This document shows positions 1 to 12,000 of a stretch of DNA of 64,000 nucleotides, piece by piece. The stretch's first letter is position 1. Every line of letters starts with the position of its first letter. The notes beneath the pieces are model-generated. The model was given only the letters and a program-made list of their open reading frames with translations, was not told where the DNA came from and did not search any database. A program made the position numbers and the translations under genes. The stretch is from assembly GCA_021432635.1 (NCBI GenBank), contig MU270077.1:1-64000 (forward strand), read 5' to 3'. This stretch comes from Thozetella sp. PMI_491 (lineage: Eukaryota; Ascomycota; Sordariomycetes; Chaetosphaeriales; Chaetosphaeriaceae).

Positions 1-1
1 A

Positions 2-65
2 ACCTATACTAATTAAATTAATTTTAGTCTTAGTATCAATTAATTTAATTAGTATTAGTATAGGT
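2..65. repeat. Short inverted repeat at the window edge
   Basis: The arms at about 2-23 and 38-65 are near-perfect reverse complements, both built on an acctatacta / tagtataggt end with AT-rich interiors. It may be an end of a repeat continuing outside the window, or chance in very AT-rich DNA. Confidence 0.4.
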
Positions 66-2599
66 AAATACTAAATTAATTAATTAATTTTCCAACCCTG
101 ATTATATCTAGGTAATTTCTTTATAGTATTTATATTAAAGGCTTATTTAAGGGTTGTCTTAATAATTTAATTATTAGTTATTTTTTAAGGAGTTATAGTA
201 TAAGACTTTATCTATAGGGAATAGTATGTATTTCCCTCTTAAGATTAGGTTAAGTCTAATCCCTAGGTATTTTTAAACTATAAATAGGGGTATATTATAT
301 AATTCTTTTATTAGTTTTTCTTTAACTTTTAATAAGCTGTTAAATTTTTCTCTTTATTATTTAGGCATATAAAAGGTAAGTTATTTATCACTTCCTTTAT
401 AGATATAGGTCCTAGTAAGAGAGTTATTTAACTATGTTTTCCAAGCTTTTTAATTATTATAATATATTATTATAAGGTATTATTTAGGGTAGTTTAGTTG
501 TTTAGATATAAGTATTAGGATATCTAGTTATTAGAGTTTTCTTAGTTATTATTTACTAATAGGTTTTTATCTTATATATAGGGTATTATCTTTAATATAT
601 ATGCTATACCTAGGGTTGTTTAGGTTTAAGAACTAGTACTTCTTCTTATTTTTAAAGTAATTATTATATGTTTTTTATAGCTAATAGTTTAGCTTATTAT
701 CTTAGTTTTTTATATATTTTAAAGGCAGTAATATATAAGAGAGTAAGTGTTTTTTATAATAAATATATATTATTGTTTCTCTTTATTTTTAGATATAATA
801 GACTTTTTTATCTTAGTATTTTAAGTATGTCTTAACTTTATCTGTTTTATATAGTTTGTCTAGTTTATAATATATAATTAGCTTTAGTTTTTATATAGTT
901 AGGGTTATATTATTTCTAGCTAATAGTAGTAAGTAATTTATTTTAGTTGTTATTCTAGGGTATAATATAGCTTCTTTAGTTATTAGTCTACTTAGGGCTA
1001 TATATTATTCTAGAGATAGTTTTTTTATTAGTGTTATAATATAGATATTATTAAGGTTTATAGTGTTATAAGTTAGGTTATCTTATATAGCTATACTTAG
1101 GGTTTATACTAGTCTATATTATACTAAGTTAGCTAATTATTTTTTAAGTATTAGTTTCTAATCTATCTTTTTTAATTGTTTATAAGTATTAGTATAGTGT
1201 TTCTTTTTCTAGTAATTATAGTATTTAACGTCTTTAGGGTTTTATTTTGGTTTTTATTATATTATATTTAAGTCTATAGGTCTTATATAAGTCTTATATA
1301 CTATTGTTTAGTAATTCTAGTATTAGTTAATAGATTATTTAGACTAGTTATTTTATTAGGGTCTTTTAGTGTTAGCTTATTATCTTAGTTTTTATTATTA
1401 TCTTTTTATCTTTTATTTATATAGTTAGTTATTAATATAGGTTATTATTTTTATATATAATAAGAAATCTTTTAGGGTATTAAGTTTAAAGACTTTATCC
1501 TTGACTTTACTCTTAAGTCCTTAGTAGAATAAAAACTTCTTAGTTTTATCTATATAGTTAAAGAGTAAGTAGAGTTATTAAAAGTCTATTATATATTAGA
1601 CTATTAATCCTTTCTGTTTAAGTTAATATAAGTCTTATTCTTATTAGTGTTTCTTATTAGATTCTTAGAATAATAATCTTAAGGTATGTTTATACCTTAT
1701 ATAGGATATAAATATATTCTAAGTTTTTAGGCGTAGTATATAAGTAAGTCCCTTCTTAAAAAATTCTATAAGGTAAGGTTTAAACTAGGCTAGTGCTTTT
1801 CCTTTAAGAAATAAAGCAGTATATATTACTTTTTTAGCCTTATTTTTAAAGCTGCTAGTATAAAAGTAATAGTAAGCTCTTATTTAGGCTAGATAGTTTT
1901 TTAAGAGTCTAGGGGTATTATTAAAGTTTATAGGGGGTTAAGCTTAAGTTTTTTATATCTAATAATAAGGGTCTTAATAATATTAGTAATAGTATATAGT
2001 ATATTAACTTTATTAATAAGTTTTAAGACTTAGTGTGCTTTATTATAAACTTCTTTTAAGATTTTTACTATTTTATTAAAGTTGTTTTTAAGCTTTTTAT
2101 AGGTATAGTTAATATTATCTTTACTATCTTCTCTTATGTCTTTTATTTCTTAGTTAAGGCTATATTAAGTAAGGGCCTTATCTTTTTCTTTTTTAGACTT
2201 ATTAGAGTTATAACTACTAGTAGATAAGGTGTTTTTACTAGATATATTAGCTATAAAACGTTGTTAATTATACTTATCTTATCCTTTAAAAGAGAGTAAT
2301 TAATATATTATAATACTAAGATCTTAGGGTTAATATTCTTAATACGTAAGGGATTTTTTCCTAAGGTAGGAAGGGTAGAGACGAGTAGAGTATTAATCAA
2401 CTAAGGGGTGTAAAATCTAGAGTATAAGCTAATATAGCTTAAATAGATTAATTACTGAAGAGTAAAGGCTAACAGATCTATCTAGGTAGAGACTATGGTC
2501 TTATATACTAGGTTGCTTCTTATGGCTTACTTTAGATTACTGAAGGTCTAAAGCTCCTTAGTGATCTAGGAGCTTTAGGCTTATTAAGGGCTTAGTGCT

Positions 2600-2740
2600 C
2601 CGTGGTGATCCTTTCTGATTGGCGGAACATCTGTGTGGGTGCCTGAGGCATTCATCGGGGGTTCTGCTTGTTGTAACTGCCTGTGGCTAAGCGCTAGGCT
2701 GCGTTGGTGGTTGCGGGGAGGTGGCTGATGCCTTAGTTGT
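2600..2740. other. GC-normal island inside the RIP block
   Basis: About 140 bases with ordinary base composition (G-rich on the plus strand, with intact GG, CC and CG steps) sit abruptly between strongly AT-rich flanks. No coding frame or known motif was recognised. By position it lies in the possible LTR/leader portion of the fossil. Either this part escaped RIP, or it is a later or unique insertion. Confidence 0.6.
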
Positions 2741-3554
2741 AATAATTAAGCTTATTATAAAAAAATAAAACACTTTCTTCTTTTATCTTTTAAGGCTTAT
2801 ATTTTTCTAAGCTATTTAGATAAAGGTAAAAGTCTTAAAGGCTTTAATTATTTTACTAGTAAACCTTTTTTATTTATATTAATATATTTATATCTTTATT
2901 CTTAATATCTTTAACTAAGTTTAAGGTTTAAGTCTAAAAGATTTCCTATATATTTTAAGCCTAATTTTAAAGTATTTTATCTATTAAGTCTAAATATTTA
3001 TTCTATTAAATATAATAATCTTTATCTATATTATTAAATACTAATAAGATCTAGTTTTAGTTTAGTTTATATCTTTATAAGGCCTTATTAAAAGTATATT
3101 AAATATTAACAAGCTAATTATCTTATACTTAATATAAGATAATATAAAGTAATTATATCAAATAATAAACCTTAACTTCTTTATTTAAGTTATTATCTTA
3201 AAAGTCTATACTTTTAAAATAAGATTAATAGTATTTCTATAAAGATATACTTTTAACTTAATATAATAATTATACCTCTTTAACTTAAAGCTATAATAAA
3301 CCCTTTAAGGTATTAATATATACTTAGACTTAACTAATTATATTTTATAGGTTATTTTTTAAGGTTTAAGTCTACTCTTTTATAGCTTTTAAAGTCAGAG
3401 TAGTATTTAATAACTTACTTAGTTTATTACTTATAATAGTATTTATTATTATTATAACTAAGGATATTTCTTAAGGAGTTATAAGTTATTTAAAGTTAAC
3501 TTATTAGCTATTTACCTTCTTATAAAAGAGCTTTAAGTAAAAGAATTAAAATTA

Positions 3555-4250
3555 TAATACCCTAAGTAAGTCTTAAAGGGTAAAAGCTTAGCTATAAAAA
3601 GGGGAATATATTTAATACTAGCACTAAGACTATAATAAAGACTAATCCTTAAGGTCCTTAAGTTTAAAGCTCTTAAGGTTCTTACTTATACAGGAGAAGA
3701 GTTCTCTTCTTAGATTTAGTCCTGACTCAGCTTTAAATCTCCTGTGTTTCCTACTTAACTCCTAGGCTACTTATAGCTTATACTAGAGTTATACTAGCTA
3801 TTCTCCCTTACTTAAGAACCTTTTAAGTTCTAATTACAGTTATATGCCCTATTATAAGGCTATATACTCTAAGGCCTTATAATTATAGCTAAAAAGAGCT
3901 ATACTAAAAGAGAGAATAATTATAAGACCCTAAAGTATATAACCTTATAATAAGGTATATAACTATAAGTAAAACCTAAAAGGTTTATAAATAAGAAAGA
4001 ATAGCTAGAATAACTCTAGTATAAGCTATAAGTAGCCTAAGAGTTAGGCAGAAAACACAGGGGATTTAGAGCTGAGTTAAGACTAAATCTAAGAAGAGAA
4101 TCCTTCCGCTGTATAAGTAAGAACCTTAAGAGCCTTAAACTTAAGGACTTTAAAAATTAGTCTTTATTATAGCCTTAATATTAGCACTAAATATATTCCC
4201 CTTCTTATAGCCAAGCTTCCACCCCCTAAGACCTACCTAAGGCAATATAT
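3555..4250. repeat. Large fold-back inverted repeat, arms about 340 bases
   Basis: The left arm (about 3555-3895) and right arm (about 3905-4250) are reverse complements along their whole length with almost no spacer. Matching landmarks are agcttagctataaaaagggg on the left and the complement of the ccccttcttatagccaagct block near 4197-4216 on the right. Mismatches are mostly C/T or G/A, so both arms appear RIP-mutated, the right arm less at its outer end. The family is unknown: a fold-back or MITE-like element, or two copies of one repeat head to head. No protein is encoded. Confidence 0.8.
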
Positions 4251-4581
4251 TCTTACTGTAATAAAATTTATGTTTTATTAACCAATTAGTTAATTTAAAC
4301 TACAAAATAAAGATTTATATATTAATCAAATTAAACTACTATATTTATTTCTACTATAATACTACATTAATTTACAACTCTAGCTATCACTATTAGAGAA
4401 TACTAAACTAAAATATAGCCCCTAAGCCCCATAATCACTAGCTCTAAGGCAACAAGAGCAAGAGGGCGAACACTCACTATTACGCCTCGCTAAAACACAG
4501 CTAGAGAAGAAGCACAGAATGCTAGAAGTCTTGTCCAGGTAAATCAATACCCTATTAACTATTATCTAAGGTCTACATACA

Positions 4582-4599
4582 CATATATATATATATATA
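4582..4599. repeat. (AT)n microsatellite
   Basis: A short pure AT dinucleotide run at the right end of the AT-rich block. Confidence 0.85.
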
Positions 4600-4740
4600 C
4601 CACACATAATCTATTCCTAGGATAATCCTTCCGGCTAGGAGTATTCACTAGGAATTCCCTAGGAATTCACAGTGTATTCCCCTAGAGAATATATCTAGAA
4701 TTCCCTAGGAACTCCTTGGGTAAATCTACCATAGAAATGC

Positions 4741-6125
4741 CAGTGATTTCACGGAGAATCCCCGAGGGATGGTTCCCTGGAGATTCTCTGCGAGATCGGT
4801 CCCGCCTTGCCGTATCTGCCGGTTCCCTCGGAGCGTAACACTCACGTACAAGGGCTACCCCTCCTGTTTGCCTCGCGGCCCTCTGGGTCTTCGCATAACG
4901 AGGAGTGCTTAATGCGACTGCCCGGGGCGCACACTCTTACAGCTTGACTACTGCGGTGAGGATCTAATGGGCCCCTTAAAAATTGGGTCAAACTTGGGGC
5001 GGTACGAGCTGGATTAACTACGTAGGTATGACGAGGTGACTGTGGTCAGTGATAGTAGACGCGAACTTCTGATTCTTTGACCGCATTCTGTGGTTGAATA
5101 GAACAGCAATCCGTATATCCTTTGGTGTGATGAATATCGACGTCCTCTTTGGACTAGACAGAGAGCCCGCGTAACTGTTCTTTAACCTCCACATGCCAGA
5201 GAGTTCTTCGCCTACTACGGCCGGATTCGCCGGATGCAAGGCCAGCTTATTTTCCTCTCTGCTCGCCGTGGCCGTGCTGCAATCGACCGCCTCTGGGAGG
5301 ACCTTGACACCCAATGAACCGGTGTATGTTACCACCGAGTCCTATAGACGCCACCTATAGGTGTGATTTTCTCCCCTCTGGTTTATCTTAGGAAATGGAA
5401 AGATAGCTACACCTTTGGACAAGCATCTGTAGCAATATTCAATCTCATAATAGTCTTTAATTGGGTCCCTTCTTACCAAGTTCAGCAGCGTTTGCCACTG
5501 TCTATTTCCCCTCAAGCCATGAGCCACTCGCAAAACAAAGAGAAAGCTCAGTAGAGTTTAAGACTTCAGGGACTGTTTCATTGTGTTTAAATTACGGGTC
5601 ACCACCTTATCCTGACCTCAACGCTGGGCCACTCTCGCGTCTTATGCGACATGCTAGGGACCCCTGCCCGGGGTTGCAACCTTCATTCTGGTCCCAGAAT
5701 CTACCCAGACGGCCTAGGCATAGATGGAATTTATGGAAATAACTGCCAAAAGTCCCGTATGCCCTACAGGGCAGCACGGCGCGCACGAAACGGACCGAAG
5801 GAAGCCAATGCGACGCAGGGAGACAATAGCTCCGACCAGAAGGAATAAGTAATAGCCCAGTACTTTAAGGGGAGTGCCGCGCAATAAATCTCAACTCTAA
5901 TGGCGCGTGGCATTTGTTCGTCAAAAGGCCCTGCTTATGTTCTTGTCCATACGACGCAGCGGGCCCCAAGTCCCACCACACGAGTTCGTATTAGAGTGGG
6001 CACATCGAGCCTTACTCAAATCTGCCGCGAGCCAGCCTTAGAACTAGAGACACGCGGATATCTCTTGGATCCCCAAACATCTCTGGGTTGCTTGCCGGTC
6101 GGTGCAGAGATCAAGAAACACCGCG
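4741..6125. other. Transition and upstream region of the GH125 gene
   Basis: Composition becomes normal here. The longest frames (for example 5018-5335 minus) resemble no family I recognise and lack convincing starts or splice sites. The last few hundred bases are the presumed promoter of the mannosidase gene. No other element was recognised. Confidence 0.5.
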
Positions 6126-7758
6126 ATGCGGTCCTCTATCCTAGCATGTCTAGCCTTTGCCTGTGGGCTTGTGCATTCTGATTGCCCGGACTATTCCAGC
6201 TACTGCCAGCAGCGCGGCCGCTACGCCTCCTCGGGTCGGTATCAGCTCTCGTGGCAACGGCCGGACGATCAGAACTGCCGTACCTTCAAGTCCGCGGATC
6301 TCGAGAAGGTCATCAATGATTATCAGACCGTGATCAAAGATCCTGACCTGTGGCGCCTCTTCGAAAACACCATCTCAAACACGCTCGATACGGCCATCAA
6401 ATGGAGAGGGCATGCGGCCGACAATAGCGCAGAAGAATTGACGTTTATTATTACGGGGGACCTCAACGCAATGTGGCTACGAGACTCAGCCAATCAGATG
6501 CAGTCATATATCTCTCTTCTAAAGGCGGACTCGGGTTCCGAGAGCATCGCAAGCTTGTACCGAGGTGTTATCAACCTCCAGGCGCGCTATCTTCTAACAT
6601 CTCCGTATTGCAATAGCTTCCAGGCGCCTGCAGAGAGCAATATCGGTCCAGCACAGAACTGGGCGGCCAACCAGGACACCGTCAAGCCGAGCTACGATAG
6701 TGCCAAGGTATTCGAGTGTAAGTTTGAGCTGGATAGTCTCGCGGCGTTTCTCGAGATAGGCGCAAACTACTACAACCGCACGGGCGATATTGATTTTTTT
6801 GGCAAGTTCAAATGGGTGTCGGCCATCCAAGCAGTTATGGGAGTCGCCAGTGCAATGATGCAGCCGATGTATGATCCCAGCGGCCGTGTCCTTGATAGTG
6901 CCTATACCTTCACTCGTTCAACTACCCGTACTACCGAAACCCTCGCGAATAACGGTCTCGGTCATCCCGCCGCAAGCGGCACGGGCCTGATCCGCAGCGC
7001 ATTCCGCCCATCTGACGATAGCACAACATTCCAGCTACTGATTCCGGCCAATATGATGTTCGCAAGGAATCTTGAGTTGACAGCCACCATCGTGGCCAAG
7101 CTCGGCAGTAAGGCTCCCGCAGGTTTGGCCGATCAGATGAGCTCGATGGCTGCCTCGTTACGTCAGGCTATCACCAAATATGGGATTATACCCGTCACAG
7201 GCCGTGATGGCTCGATTGAAAAGGTGTACGCCTACGAAGTAGATGGCTTCGGTTCATCCCTTATCATGGACGATGCGAATATTCCGTCTTTGCTATCGGC
7301 ACCGTTCTTTGGATATCTATCCGCCAACGATACAGTCTATCAAGCCACCAGGGCACGTATCCTTGACAAAGGGGATGCAGGTGTGAACGGAAATCCATAC
7401 TTTATGCGTGGCCCAGTGATAAACGCCGTGGGAGGGCCGCATGCTGGACCCGGGAGAGCCTGGCCCATGGCAAGCATCGTTAGGATCCTGACGTCCGACG
7501 ACGATGCTGAAATTACGTCGACACTGAAGGAGCTCTTGACCAGTACTGATAACCTAGGGTTGATGCATGAGAGTATCAACACCTTTGACCAAGGCGACTG
7601 GACTCGGCAGTGGTGAGTAAACTGGCTCCTCCCGACCTGGCGGAACGCGGTGAGGTTAACGGCTGAGTAGGTTCTCGTGGGCCAACGGACTTTTCGGTCA
7701 GATGATCATTGATTTAGCCTCGAGAAAGCCACAGCTCCTCCAGCAGAGCTTTCAGTAG
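6126..7758 (+). CDS. Secreted GH125 exo-alpha-1,6-mannosidase (Mug157-like)
   Basis: Exons 6126-7612 and 7671-7758; the 58-base intron splits a Trp codon (TG|G). The product is 524 aa. The start is the ATG at 6126; upstream frame is open but has only a GTG at 6102. Residues 1-18 form a clear signal peptide with a hydrophobic core, ending VHS, so the enzyme should be secreted. Family landmarks are the [14 protein letters not shown] block (about residues 111-124), a [19 protein letters not shown] block, and [13 protein letters not shown] near the C-terminus. The family removes alpha-1,6-linked mannose without a metal ion, in mannan or N-glycan breakdown. The second exon supplies the conserved FSWANGLFG end. 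The gene is the first one beyond the RIP block, about 1.4 kb from it. Confidence 0.93.
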
Positions 7759-9093
7759 CGCTAGAAGTGGCGGCATGCCTCGACAAAGGACGGCCCCGGT
7801 GGTGAATAAATCGTCAACTGGTGGGTTCGTTAGTTTAGTAAATATTAATTACATATCAGTGTTTTCCACCCTCTGCAAAGTAGCTTGCTCCTAAATGCAT
7901 GTGCAATCTCCTCCTCGATGAAAGGCGGGGAAGCACAATTTAAAGCTGATGAAGATGGGTTGCTACAAGACTCTCTCCTTCCTAACAGCATAGACTGGCT
8001 CTGTTTCTCACCAACAACGCATGCGAGAGGCAAGGCAAAGGCCCTAGTCTCAGGAACCTCGTTCTAGTGAACACTGGCTGACATATCGCTCTTTAGAACC
8101 GCAACGATCCAAGATGCCTCGCTCCCATAATCTTACAATAGAACCACACGGCGCGATAGCTTCCACTAGGCCCCCCCCCCCCGGGGCAGTCTGCAGATTG
8201 GCGCGAAACTCGGTGGTAGCGCCATCGCTACAGCAATTGACGAAGTAGCTTCTGCTCGAGAGACCTTGATATCCCTCGAGCAGGTAGCAGTTGTAATGTC
8301 TTTGGGCGATTGGAGCCATAATTGCGCGACCGTCTGACTATGCGACCGAGATGGAACGGCCGGTCGGAGCAAGACCACATGCCCGTATTCCGCTGTCTTG
8401 GCTGATCCGTCGAAGGATCACGACCATCTCGTTCACGGCCATCTCGTTCCACCACCCTCCCGCGGACCGATGCCGGGGTCGTTCGTGATGCTGTGAGCCA
8501 GAAGCAATGCCAGTGGGCATCCCAAGACCATATTTGGCACACAGGCCTCCATGCCCGGGATGACAATGGGAAGAGTGCTACAGGATCTATTTCCAGTCGA
8601 GCTCAAGGTGCTGACACACGGCCGACAATAGGCTAACTATCTAACTATCTGAAACCACGGCACCCTGCGCTCTGCCTTGTCTCAAAAGGTCCGACTCGCC
8701 TAGCAGCCATCTCGAGCGGTTCAGGCTACCTCTCTCAATAATACATCCAACAAGGATAGACGAGCCACCTGCCCGGAACGCGCCGCGCTCCATCAATGCC
8801 AATCCTACCCCGTGCAGGACTGCCCCCAATCGAGTGATCAATTTGAGACGGGCTTGTTCGTCCTGCCTCTTTTTAGTCGAGTTCTCCGTGAAACGCCGCC
8901 CCATAATCCCTATGGTACAATGCCGAACACAAGAGAAACAAACAATATGCGCGACAAACAAAAGAAACCAACAAAAACGGAACCTCCTAGCCCCCTTATC
9001 CCTACTGGGATGTATTGGCTATACTGGATATTTGAAGCTATCACCCACGGGTAGAGTGACATGCAACTGGTGCGCGGGTGCAATTGCGACACC
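7759..9093. other. Intergenic, convergent 3' ends
   Basis: Lies between the mannosidase stop and the stop of the CM1 scaffold gene. It contains a run of 12 C at 8171-8182 and several short frames on both strands with no recognisable product. I see no gene. Confidence 0.5.
7805..7810 (+). terminator. Candidate polyadenylation signal of the GH125 gene
   Basis: An AATAAA hexamer lies 47 bases after the mannosidase stop codon. Confidence 0.45.
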
Positions 9094-12000
9094 CTAGACC
9101 GCCCGGTTCCGGAGGCTGGATACACGACCAAGACCGAGCCATCGTCTTTTCCCAGTCCCGTCAGACCGAGGTGCACTGCCCACCGGCCCGACCGGGAGCG
9201 GGGTCGTGGGGGTCGTCGGCCGTACGTCTCCGACCGGGGCGCCGCTAACAACACCGGAGCCGGATCCAGGTATAGCTCCAACAAGCACACCTCCTCCGCC
9301 AGCTAGTTCGAGCCGTGCTCCGCCTTCTTCGCTGACAGGGCGGGCGGGTGGAGCTTTGTTACGCAAAATCGGCGGCGGAGTAGCGCTCAACCTGTCGTCG
9401 TCAGCAAGGTCAGTCCTCCTGCCCCAGGAGGGAATCCCGACAGAAGAGGACTGAATGTTCTTGAACGAGGTCTCGGTTGGCGGCGCGCTGGAAGGGGTCG
9501 CTAGCTGCTGGGGCGACTCGGCAGATCCGGTCGACCGGCGGAATAGATTGAGGCCGCGAGAGCGAGATCCTTGGCTTGCTGTAGGGGGGTAATGCCTCTG
9601 TTTCTGCGGCGGTTGTCGATCGTGACTGTCCTGGGGCGCTGGGGTCGGCGGAGGTGGCGCCTGGGACTGCTGGGGTGGAACGGTGGATGCTCTATCCTGA
9701 CGCAAGCCAATCTCGTCTGGATTGGCAGACGGAGGACGGGCGTCAATGCTATTGCTACGGGCCCTGCCTCCCCGGACAGGACTCTTCCTGAGCTTGCCGT
9801 TCGCTGGCGCCGGCCGCGACGGTGATGCGCTAGTACCAGAGCCGATGATTAAAGACGTTGAACCGGTTCTGGCATGGAGGCTAGATCGCCTGTTGGGCGG
9901 GGGAGGTGCTACATTGACACCCCCCGCGCCGCCGAGGGCCGGGCTGGTCAGTCCGGAGCCGAATAGAGGCGTTGGCAGCGACTCCCCTAGGGCATCTAGG
10001 GTTTGTGCTAGCGGCGGGGGGCTGACACTGCCACCTCCGGCGCCCAAGTAGCCACTCCCGCCTAAGGATCCAAACATAGCACTGGTTGCCCAACCACCTG
10101 TACTGGAAGGGAACGAGAAGAGGTCGGGCGAGATTCGCCCGACATCCCGGTCCAGCCCCACTTGGGACACCGAGCTGAGCGGATCTAGGCGTTCCACTCG
10201 GGCTGGTTGCATGCTTTCCCGCATCCAGTAGTCATACGTCGAAGCCAACGATGGCACAGCTTCGTACCCCTCGTCGCCCGAGCTGTCCACGTCCCAGCCG
10301 TCTAGCACCTGACGGTGAGACACTGTCGTCTCATCGGCGGACCGCCGCCGGCGCAGCGGGGGCTGCGAGAGCATGACTTCAGGGTTGTGGTCGGCCCCAA
10401 ATGTTCCCCTGCCGGGGTCCAAGGCCGGCGCTGGCGCTCCCGGCTTGCTGCCATGGCGCGAGACTCCAAATGTGTCTTTGTGGTCACCGCTCACCGACCT
10501 TTCCGACACTGCCGTCTCCGAAAGGGTAAGATAGGCCTGTTCACTGGCCGCGTCCTGCTCCCTGAACAGGGTGTCGTTGGAGTTTTTGTACCGGCGCAGA
10601 GTCGAGGTTGAAATCGTATCAGGGGTTGGCGGCAAGACGTGAGGAGGGTTCACATCGCGACCAAGCACCGGTGCGTTGGTGAGCACCTTGTGCAGGGCGT
10701 CCCGCTTCTCCTGTTTCGTTTTCGGTTGTGGCTGGGGCTTCGCTCGACGAGCCGGCTGCGACTGGTCGCGCGCTTGTACCACGCCGCCCACGTCGAGTTT
10801 CTCAAGTCGTTGCAGTGGCGACCCGCCCATATTGAGCATATCGTTGATAGTCTGGAACTGATCGGAGCCTTTCCTCGCCGTCGCCTGGGACCCTGAATAG
10901 CCGCGCGGCCGCGTTGGCGTCACCACGCTCGGGTGCGGGCCTGGGCCGCCCTTGCTAGTCGCTCGATTGTCTACATACCCGTCGAGAGGTGACGGGTTGG
11001 CGGGCACTGCCGAGGCGGTTTCTTGCAAATCCTTCTGGCCATAGATGCTTATGAAGGAGCTCTCGCTTAGCACACTGAGGCTTGGACTGTGGACACCTCC
11101 TAGTCCGTTTCGTCCGGCATCGAGGCCGTCTTCATTCATCTTATGCAGGCTGAGAATGCTGCCCCGGGCGCCGAGGTACACATTGCGCAGGTTCTCGGTG
11201 TTTTCGCTCTGCTCCGATAGGAAGCTCGGCATCCTGTTGAGCATCATGGGATCACCGATGAGCTTGGTTGGCTCTGGTATCACGCCACGAGGCGTGTTCA
11301 GGTCCTCGTCGGGCGCGGCGGAGTCGAGTGACGAAAAGTATCCGCCAGCTTCCACCCGACGGACCATCTCACGCTCACAAAGCAGCTTCTCGACACGTGC
11401 CTCGAGCATGATGATCATTGCAACTGCTTCCTCCACGGCCTTGTCCCTCTTTTCCAGCTCATCGACCAGCTTCTCGTTTATTTCGTCAGTCTGCTCCTTG
11501 TCCTTCTCCAGCATCTCGATCCGCTCCTCGAGGGCGGCCTGTCTCTCGCGGCGGTGGAATAATTCGAGTTTGAGGTCAAAATTTTGCTTGTGGAGGTTGG
11601 ATACGGCCTGGAGGGGTCGTTCTAGATCAGACCAAGGTTTGCGCATGCCTAGCTGGGTTGCATCTTACCTGTTCCATCCCCTTGGCGCCTAGGGGCTTCT
11701 CCTGGGGCGGCTCGCCCCCGCTGCTCGACGGCGGCCGTCGTCTTTCAAGGAGGCCCTCTCGAGAAGGTGAGCTCTGGAGGGCCCCGACATCCAGCGAGGC
11801 GTTCATCATGTCCTCGCTGGCACGCGCTGCTAAACGTTCGCTCTCGACCTTTCGTTCGCGTTGCAGCCTCTCGTGTAGGAAGCTTGAGACCGGTTGGGGG
11901 GGCTGCTTTGAATCCTCGGAGCCCTCGCGGGAGAGCTGAGAGCGCGGCCGGTCGACAGTAGGTGCGCGGCCGCAAGAGGCGTGGTGGAAACGATGAGCGT

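Larger units (their letters stand above)
1..2760 (-). mobile_element. Degraded Ty3/gypsy-type LTR retrotransposon fossil
   Basis: Read on the minus strand, the segment from about 2200 down to 1150 keeps the shape of a Ty3/gypsy Gag region. There is a helical Gag-like core (about 2000-1400) followed by a lysine-rich stretch and a zinc-knuckle-like remnant near 1230-1150. To its right, about 2330-2760 is non-coding and could be LTR plus leader. Pol should lie to the left, but nothing there can be recognised with confidence. The element is thoroughly broken, with far too many lesions to count, in a pattern typical of RIP. Age cannot be judged from divergence because RIP inflates it. Boundaries are approximate. 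Confidence 0.55.
1..4740. other. AT-rich RIP-type block, no host genes
   Basis: Base composition is extremely AT-rich and TA steps dominate, while the DNA to the right is GC-rich. No open frame of useful length exists on either strand. This is the composition left when repeat-induced point mutation turns C to T in duplicated DNA of filamentous ascomycetes. Composition changes gradually between about 4600 and 4850. TTAGGG hexamers occur singly but never in arrays, so nothing shows that this is a chromosome end. The block contains the retroelement fossil, the fold-back repeat and the GC-normal island listed separately. Confidence 0.9.

Noticed and set aside
1-600. TTAGGG hexamers suggesting a telomere
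   Set aside because: They are isolated, on no consistent register, and explained by AT-rich composition.
6102-6125. GTG start for the mannosidase
   Set aside because: Nuclear genes start at ATG; the ATG at 6126 gives an immediate signal peptide.
11045-11692. 215-codon plus-strand frame opposite the CM1 scaffold
   Set aside because: Ser/Arg-rich antisense shadow of a coiled-coil exon.
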